Below, piece after piece: positions 59,911-64,000 of a DNA stretch of 64,000 bases; position 1 is the stretch's first letter, and every line of letters begins with the position of its first letter. Origin of the DNA: Microbacterium sp. AK009 (GTDB taxonomy: Bacteria; Actinomycetota; Actinomycetes; Actinomycetales; Microbacteriaceae); assembly GCF_013410955.1 (NCBI RefSeq), contig NZ_JACCCG010000006.1, forward strand, positions 343,722 through 407,721, in the 5' to 3' direction. The notes under the pieces are model-generated. The model was given only the letters and a program-made list of their open reading frames with translations, did no database searches and was not told where the DNA came from. The position numbers and the translations under genes are program-made.

Positions 59911-60189
59911 GCCTAGCGGGCCCGTCGACCCGCTCACGGTGAGTAGCGGTGAACGTGTCGCACCCGGCCGCGCGACAGAGCCAACGGCGACGTTCATTGC
60001 GTCAGAGACTGCCATTGAGCTTCTGGGTTGGACGGCAAATTGAATCACCCGGCCGCGACGAGCGGCGGGCGGTTCAAGCACTTCCGCGGCTCCGGTTGGT
60101 CCCGGAGCCTGCTCCCAGCAGCATCGCCAACCCCTTCTCTCGGAAGCCAGGGCTTAGACCACAACTACACCTCTGATTCCGAAGACCCG

Positions 60190-60230
60190 TCCATCCCTGG
60201 TCTGCTGGCTTGGAGTAGACCAGGGATGGA
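60190..60230 (-). terminator. Perfect 14-bp hairpin, probable terminator of the gene at 60293
   Basis: TCCATCCCTGGTCT (60190-60203) pairs with AGACCAGGGATGGA (60217-60230) around a 13-nt loop. It lies about 60 bp beyond the stop of the minus-strand gene at 60293-60616. No long T-run is visible. Confidence 0.65.
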
Positions 60231-60292
60231 GACCCCTCTGTGGACCTTCCGCGAGCCGCGCGTTTGCCCGAAGGTTCGCGACGACGGTCGTG

Positions 60293-60616
60293 CTACACCT
60301 CGCTCAATATCTGACCAAATACGCCTGCTATCGCTGGATCGATGTGAGGGTCTGGAAGAAATGTGACGATCGGTTCGTACCACCGAACGACGCTGTAAGA
60401 ATTTAGCCTGGCGAGGGCCATCACGTCCTCAGCCTCGAGCTTTTCGCCAGCGATGATTGACGTCAGAGCAGAGCGCGCATTTGCCATTCGAACTGTGAAT
60501 ATTGCGTCCACACGCACAACATCCGTCGCCGCAGTCCAGGATCGCAGGGGCTCGCCCGGCCGCGTGTTGGGCGATTCCTTGTACATCGACTCTTCCATCT
60601 CGAAGGCTCTCAACAA
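60293..60616 (-). CDS. Small hypothetical protein
   Basis: This 107-residue soluble protein with no signal contains SWTAATDVVRVDAIFTVRMAN and VMALARLNSYSVVRWYEPIV. The family is unknown. Alternative ATG starts at 60598 or just after would shorten it by 6-10 residues. The region has lower GC and looser codon usage, so confidence is moderate. The gene appears to end at the hairpin at 60190. Confidence 0.55.
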   Translation of the reverse strand: MLRAFEMEESMYKESPNTRPGEPLRSWTAATDVVRVDAIFTVRMANARSALTSIIAGEKLEAEDVMALARLNSYSVVRWYEPIVTFLPDPHIDPAIAGVFGQILSEV

Positions 60617-60696
60617 TTATCCTGGCCAATTCCCGTAACGCCTCCGATAGTCACTTCGACCTGGTAGGTCTCTCGCCCCGGGTCAGCTAGACCATA

Positions 60697-61041
60697 TTAA
60701 GTCGACGTGTTCACGAATCCTCCGCTGCTCGAAGTGACCGTTCCATGCCCCTCGGAGTTTGAGTCGCTGCCACCGCCAACGTAATTCCACGTGGACACGG
60801 ACGTCATGAACCATTGCGTACCCGGCTTAAAGCCGGAACCAGTCGCGGTCCACGCCGTACTGCCATCTGGGTTACATGACGCGAATACGTAGACCTCTGC
60901 GGCTGCTGCGGCTTCGGGCTCGGCGGCCATCGCCCCGGGGGCGCTACCAACCCCGATAGCCGCTCCGGTGAGCAGTCCAAGGCTAGCGATCGCGGCGGCC
61001 AGTCGGGCCGGGGCATGCTTCGTGGGATTTACGGATGTCAT
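60697..61041 (-). CDS. Small secreted protein
   Basis: This 114-residue protein has a long signal peptide (LAAAIASLGLLTGAAIGVGSAPGAMAA|E). The mature part of about 70 residues is rich in Gly, Ser, Thr and Trp: FASCNPDGSTAWTATGSGFK and GTQWFMTSVSTWNYVGGGSDS. GSGFKPGT-like phrases occur in Ig-like/TIG domains, but the chain is too short for one. Only one cysteine remains in the mature part. Family and role are unknown. ATG at 61041 lies next to the stop of the preceding gene (61047), indicating coupling with it. It could belong to a secreted-peptide system with the genes near 62-64 kb. Confidence 0.6.
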   Translation of the reverse strand: MTSVNPTKHAPARLAAAIASLGLLTGAAIGVGSAPGAMAAEPEAAAAAEVYVFASCNPDGSTAWTATGSGFKPGTQWFMTSVSTWNYVGGGSDSNSEGHGTVTSSSGGFVNTST

Positions 61042-61046
61042 TGGCG

Positions 61047-61418
61047 TCACCACCCGCAATCCTGAAAGTTGATGATGTCATAGACTCCGGGCGTTTCATA
61101 TGTGACGCCATTCCTAACAAGTGTGCCGTAGCTGGTCGCGACCCAGTTGGTCTGATTCGAGTTTTCACACGCGTACGACGTGCCGTGATTCGCGCTTGCC
61201 GTGTTATTCTGTCCTGCGCAACCATCATCAAGCTCGCCGTCGGATACCGCTAGCACTGTGAGAGAGCTGTAATCTTCTGCCGAGTCAGGCTCAGCTCCCG
61301 GTGCATCCGCCCTCTGCGAACCGCGGCCCGGCGCTCGCCAAAGCCAACAATCGTCACCCAGCTTGCGTCTCCACGCCTCGTTATCGCTGTGATGATGCGC
61401 AGGATGGTCCTTAGTCAC
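61047..61418 (-). CDS. Hypothetical cysteine-containing protein, start uncertain
   Basis: This protein of about 123 residues has a His-rich start (MTKDHPAHHHSDNEAWRR from GTG at 61418) and a C-terminal domain with three cysteines in DDGCAGQNNTASA, SYACENSNQTNW and NFQDCGW. No signal peptide is visible in this frame, though the neighbour is secreted. The open frame extends to 61517 through leader repeat R4, which I regard as non-coding. It is directly upstream of the secreted-protein gene and probably co-transcribed. The family is unknown. Confidence 0.5.
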   Translation of the reverse strand: MTKDHPAHHHSDNEAWRRKLGDDCWLWRAPGRGSQRADAPGAEPDSAEDYSSLTVLAVSDGELDDGCAGQNNTASANHGTSYACENSNQTNWVATSYGTLVRNGVTYETPGVYDIINFQDCGW

Positions 61419-61441
61419 GGCGACGCCTTGGCTAACCCGGT

Positions 61442-61592
61442 CGATGGCGGAGCAGCTCCTCGCGTCGACTGACTCCCGGAGGACCCGTCCGAGGCGGCTC
61501 GCACGGCGGGGCTTCATCCGCCCGCGCGTCTCGGCTCACGACCTGTTTCCTATCCCTTGGCTTACGACACGGCCCCTGTCGCACTCGGGATC
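61442..61592 (-). repeat. Leader repeat copy R4 (longer form)
   Basis: The core at 61542-61592 (CCTGTTTCCTATCCCTTGG, CTTACGACACGGCCCCTGTCGC, ACTCGGGATC) and its ~100-bp upstream extension align with the copy at 59760-59910. It lies directly in front of the minus-strand gene at 61047-61418. The following 61593-61880 holds no recognised gene apart from the leader of the gene at 61881. Confidence 0.75.
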
Positions 61593-61880
61593 TCACCGAA
61601 GCGGGGGTCTAACCTCGCGCGAAGGCCTCGGCGTCAGAAGATCAGCGGCATGAGGCCTGCCCCAAAATGGGGAACCGTCGTCGCGACGATACGCGTGGCG
61701 TGAGTGCCTTTTGTCCCCCAGATGGCCTACATCGCAAAATCGCTCCGGCGTGTAATGTTCGAACCCCAAGAGCGAAACGTCCGGGTCGATGCCAGCGACG
61801 GGCCAGCAAACTTGTCGCTTTATCTTCTTTCGCCGAGTTGTCTCGATTGTGCTGTGCTTTTTCAATGGTGAGGAAGACTC

Positions 61881-62297
61881 ATGAAAGCCAAAGAACGTTT
61901 GATCCCCTTGCGCCAGCGAGCAACGGGGGGTAGGAGTCGGCTGCGCGCGGCGATAGGCCTTGCGCTTGTCGTCGGAGCGACTTCTGCGATCGCTGTGGCC
62001 CCACCGGCGTCCGCGAGCATCGCTCAGTGCTCGTCGAATCGAGCCTGCGGATGGTTCGACCCGAACTATGCCAGCAACTTCGGAGCGTGGACGTCTGCTC
62101 AGTGGTCCATGCCGGGGGGCGTCATCTACTGGCCGAACAACATCAGCTCGACCTTTAACAAGCGCACCCACAACATCACATGGTTTATGGATGTCGGATA
62201 CGCGGGCGGGTCCATGTTCTATCCGCCGACCGCTGGTGGCTACTACTCCTGGCCGCACATGGCGGAGAACAATATCGAGTCCCTGCGTTTCTACTGA
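61881..62297 (+). CDS. Secreted peptidase-inhibitor-like (I36) small protein
   Basis: This 138-residue protein has a signal peptide ending near residue 47 (AVAPPASAS). The mature part has two cysteines (QCSSNRACGWFD) and a beta-gamma-crystallin-like pattern: CGWFDPNYASNFGAWTSAQW, NNISSTFNKRTHN and ENNIESLRFY. The latter motif pair suggests the I36 inhibitor/gamma-crystallin group found in Actinobacteria, with moderate certainty. Start ATG at 61881 follows GAGGAAG. Role, if I36, would be to inhibit extracellular proteases. It precedes a lipoprotein gene by 14 bp and is probably co-transcribed. Confidence 0.6.
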   Translation: MKAKERLIPLRQRATGGRSRLRAAIGLALVVGATSAIAVAPPASASIAQCSSNRACGWFDPNYASNFGAWTSAQWSMPGGVIYWPNNISSTFNKRTHNITWFMDVGYAGGSMFYPPTAGGYYSWPHMAENNIESLRFY

Positions 62298-62311
62298 GGT
62301 CTTCGCGCGGT

Positions 62312-63154
62312 ATGCGTTACAAAACGGCACCTATTGCTGTCGCGGCCATCACCGTGACGCTTCTGCTGGTCACTGGATGTGGAAGCGCTCCGACGCGCAA
62401 TCACAGTGATGCACGAGCGCAGCTCGATGTCGATTCGGGACAGATCGACCTTCCGCTGGAGGCGTATGCCATGTCGGAGCAGGAGATTACTCTGGTGTCC
62501 GAGGCCAACGCGCTCCTTGTGGCGCGATGCATGGACGCAAGCGGTCGAGAGTTCCCGCGTGCCTTCCAGGATTGGGAAAGCGCCAGCGTTTTTCCGGATC
62601 GCCGTTACGGCTTGTGGGTGATGGCCGAGGCGGAAGCGAACGGGTACGAGGTCCCACCGCCCGCCGACGCTGAACGAGTGTCCGCCATGGAGGAGCAATT
62701 TGATGACGATTGGTGGGAGTCGGTTGATCGCTGCTTCGCGGACACTGAGCTGTTGCCTCTGATGGGTGTTAACACCGATCCGTTGGTGACGTCGCCGGTC
62801 GACGAGGGGATGCGCGAATCCTTCGAGTCACTGCTTACTGCCCAAACGTTCACAGATGCGCGTAATGACTGGCGCGCCTGTGTCGAAGCAGAGGGTGTTT
62901 CGTGGGACCCAGATGCGACGGTACTTGTACCTCAGGTACCAGCGCCGGGTGAAGAGCACATCAGGGTTGCCACTATTGACGTGTCGTGCAAGCAGAACCT
63001 CAACACAGTACAGAGGCTCGCCGACTTCGAGACGCGGCAACAGCTAGCGTTTATCGATCAGCGCGAGGCTGAATTGAGAGAGTACCGGGCGGCCGTGGAC
63101 GAGGTTCTAGCGAAGGCCCGCAGTGTTATCGCTGAGGGTGGAGCCAGCTCATAG
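62312..63154 (+). CDS. Lipoprotein of unknown function
   Basis: This 280-residue lipoprotein has signal peptide MRYKTAPIAVAAITVTLLLVTG|C with lipid site C23. The mature part is acidic and contains three further cysteines (ARCMDASGRE, DRCFADTEL and WRACVEAEGV), plus one in VSCKQNLNT. An even number of cysteines suggests disulfides. A helical C-terminal region (FETRQQLAFIDQREAELREYRA) may be coiled coil. The family is not recognised by name but similar lipoproteins are often found next to peptidoglycan-binding/HlyD-like adaptor genes, as here. The ATG at 62312 gives a perfect signal peptide. Confidence 0.75.
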   Translation: MRYKTAPIAVAAITVTLLLVTGCGSAPTRNHSDARAQLDVDSGQIDLPLEAYAMSEQEITLVSEANALLVARCMDASGREFPRAFQDWESASVFPDRRYGLWVMAEAEANGYEVPPPADAERVSAMEEQFDDDWWESVDRCFADTELLPLMGVNTDPLVTSPVDEGMRESFESLLTAQTFTDARNDWRACVEAEGVSWDPDATVLVPQVPAPGEEHIRVATIDVSCKQNLNTVQRLADFETRQQLAFIDQREAELREYRAAVDEVLAKARSVIAEGGASS

Positions 63155-63162
63155 CCACTCAG

Positions 63163-64000
63163 ATGAAGCGGTTTGCTCACCCTTGGCGGGCCCTGGGGTT
63201 CGCACTCATAGTTGTTTTGGTGGGGATCGCGGCTTTCGCCGTTGGCTTAGTGGTTCGGTCTCCGGATGCCTCGATCCTCGAAGCTCGTGACGAGCGCATC
63301 GCGGTGTACTCAACAGTCGAGATGCGCTCCGTTACGGACGCCATCCGCATCCAGGGGGAGACCGTTGGATCATCACAGGAGAACATCTTTGCTGCCCCCC
63401 CGGAGAATGCGGCCTTCGCTGTCGTGACGTCGGCTCCCGTCGTTCCTGGCTCAGAACTGCGGAGCGGCCAATTGTTGGCTAGTGTCTCCGACCGGCCAAT
63501 CTTTGTCGTTTTCCTCAACGTTCCGCTCTTCCGGGATCTCCGGCTGAACGATGTGGGGACTGATGTCCGTGCTCTTCAGGAGGCACTAGGACTATCCGCG
63601 GACGGGAAAGTTGGGGCAGATACGATGCGGGCGGTTCGGCAGCTCTATGTCGCAGCAGGCTTCGCGCCACCCGGCGGAGATTCGCCCTTCATCAAGATGA
63701 GCGAGTTCCAGTCATTGAGGCCGGGCCCGACGGTTTTGCAACGTGTTGCGAGTGTTGGGACGGTCCTTTATCCGGATGTACCACTCGCGACCGTTGCGAG
63801 TGGTGCACCCTTCGTGCAGGTGCGCGCGACAGTTACGGAGGCCGATCAGATTGCGGCCGGTGCTTCTGTGACGATCCAGACCACGGGTTCCTCGCCCATT
63901 TCAGGTGGGCCGCCCCCTTCATTCGGTCCGGTCGCTGTGCGAGTCGTCGGTTTCCAGTTGATGGGTGCATTGCCGAGCGTAGTCGACCGGTGCGAGGTAT
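63163..64000 (+). CDS. Peptidoglycan-binding/efflux adaptor-like membrane protein, 5' part
   Basis: The frame opens at ATG 63163, 8 bp after the lipoprotein stop, and runs off the window, giving more than 279 residues. It has an N-terminal TM (GFALIVVLVGIAAFAVGLVV), then an extracytoplasmic region. It includes a PG_binding_1-like helix set (VGTDVRALQEALGLSADGKV, DTMRAVRQLYVAAGF, residues about 128-167) and a lipoyl/HlyD-like segment (VQVRATVTEADQIAAGASVT). This combination is known from adaptors that precede MacB-type ABC exporters, so the operon probably continues with an ATPase and a permease. The lipoprotein and the small secreted protein genes are likely parts of the same system. Confidence 0.75.
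   Translation, partial: MKRFAHPWRALGFALIVVLVGIAAFAVGLVVRSPDASILEARDERIAVYSTVEMRSVTDAIRIQGETVGSSQENIFAAPPENAAFAVVTSAPVVPGSELRSGQLLASVSDRPIFVVFLNVPLFRDLRLNDVGTDVRALQEALGLSADGKVGADTMRAVRQLYVAAGFAPPGGDSPFIKMSEFQSLRPGPTVLQRVASVGTVLYPDVPLATVASGAPFVQVRATVTEADQIAAGASVTIQTTGSSPISGGPPPSFGPVAVRVVGFQLMGALPSVVDRCEV

Noticed and set aside
61593..62330. 245-codon minus-strand frame in the accessory region
   Set aside because: It is antisense to the secreted I36-like gene and has no supported start or family.

Overview
This is a very GC-rich chromosomal window whose gene content fits Actinobacteria, most likely Microbacteriaceae and plausibly Microbacterium. That placement is an inference. It rests on strong G/C third-position bias, many GTG starts, and actinobacterial families: DUF3073, TIGR02611, an Rv2578c-type radical SAM protein, a DUF3516 helicase, and a sterol-carrier-like protein beside purD. 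No rRNA, tRNA or CRISPR array was found.

Layout. 0-2.7 kb: the end of a xanthine dehydrogenase large subunit, xdhC, a 2-hydroxyacid dehydrogenase and a DUF1761 protein. 2.7-3.4 kb: a non-coding block with a 155-bp hairpin repeat present three times. 3.4-22 kb: purine synthesis genes purSQ, purC, purD, purM and purF, interleaved with a LacI-controlled beta-glucoside operon (binding protein, two permeases, GH1 glucosidase, LacI), a uracil permease and an ABC exporter. 22-28.7 kb: a stress protein, a PadR/DUF4097 pair, a MerR-TipAS regulator, topoisomerase IB and a two-subunit FluC fluoride channel. 28.8-40.7 kb: a large RND exporter, a DUF998 protein, a DEAD-box helicase with a repetitive tail, an intein-containing radical SAM protein, a VanY-type carboxypeptidase and an acyl-CoA dehydrogenase. 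41-46.3 kb: an ECF transporter (T, fused A-A, S) split by a penicillin-binding carboxypeptidase. 46.4-54.1 kb: a secreted subtilase, pirin, a small GNAT protein and a DUF3516 helicase. 54.1-64 kb: an accessory region of lower GC with lipoproteins, small membrane and secreted proteins of unknown function, a methyltransferase, and at the edge the start of a peptidoglycan-binding/efflux-adaptor protein.

The most unusual signals are non-coding. (1) Four intergenic hairpins at 2800, 22164, 35695 and 40842 share one geometry: a hexamer appears four times, twice in each arm, separated by 12-13 nt. The hexamer differs between elements but complements itself within each element. Two of them also share the same 13-nt inter-hexamer sequence. 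(2) In the accessory region, four copies of a degenerate leader repeat each lie upstream of a different minus-strand gene in the same orientation, as if unrelated genes shared one 5' control region. (3) There is the triplicated 155-bp nested hairpin. Regulatory sites readable by eye include three LacI-type operators around a promoter, paired PadR-type operators 30 bp apart, and a MerR promoter with a 19-bp spacer.
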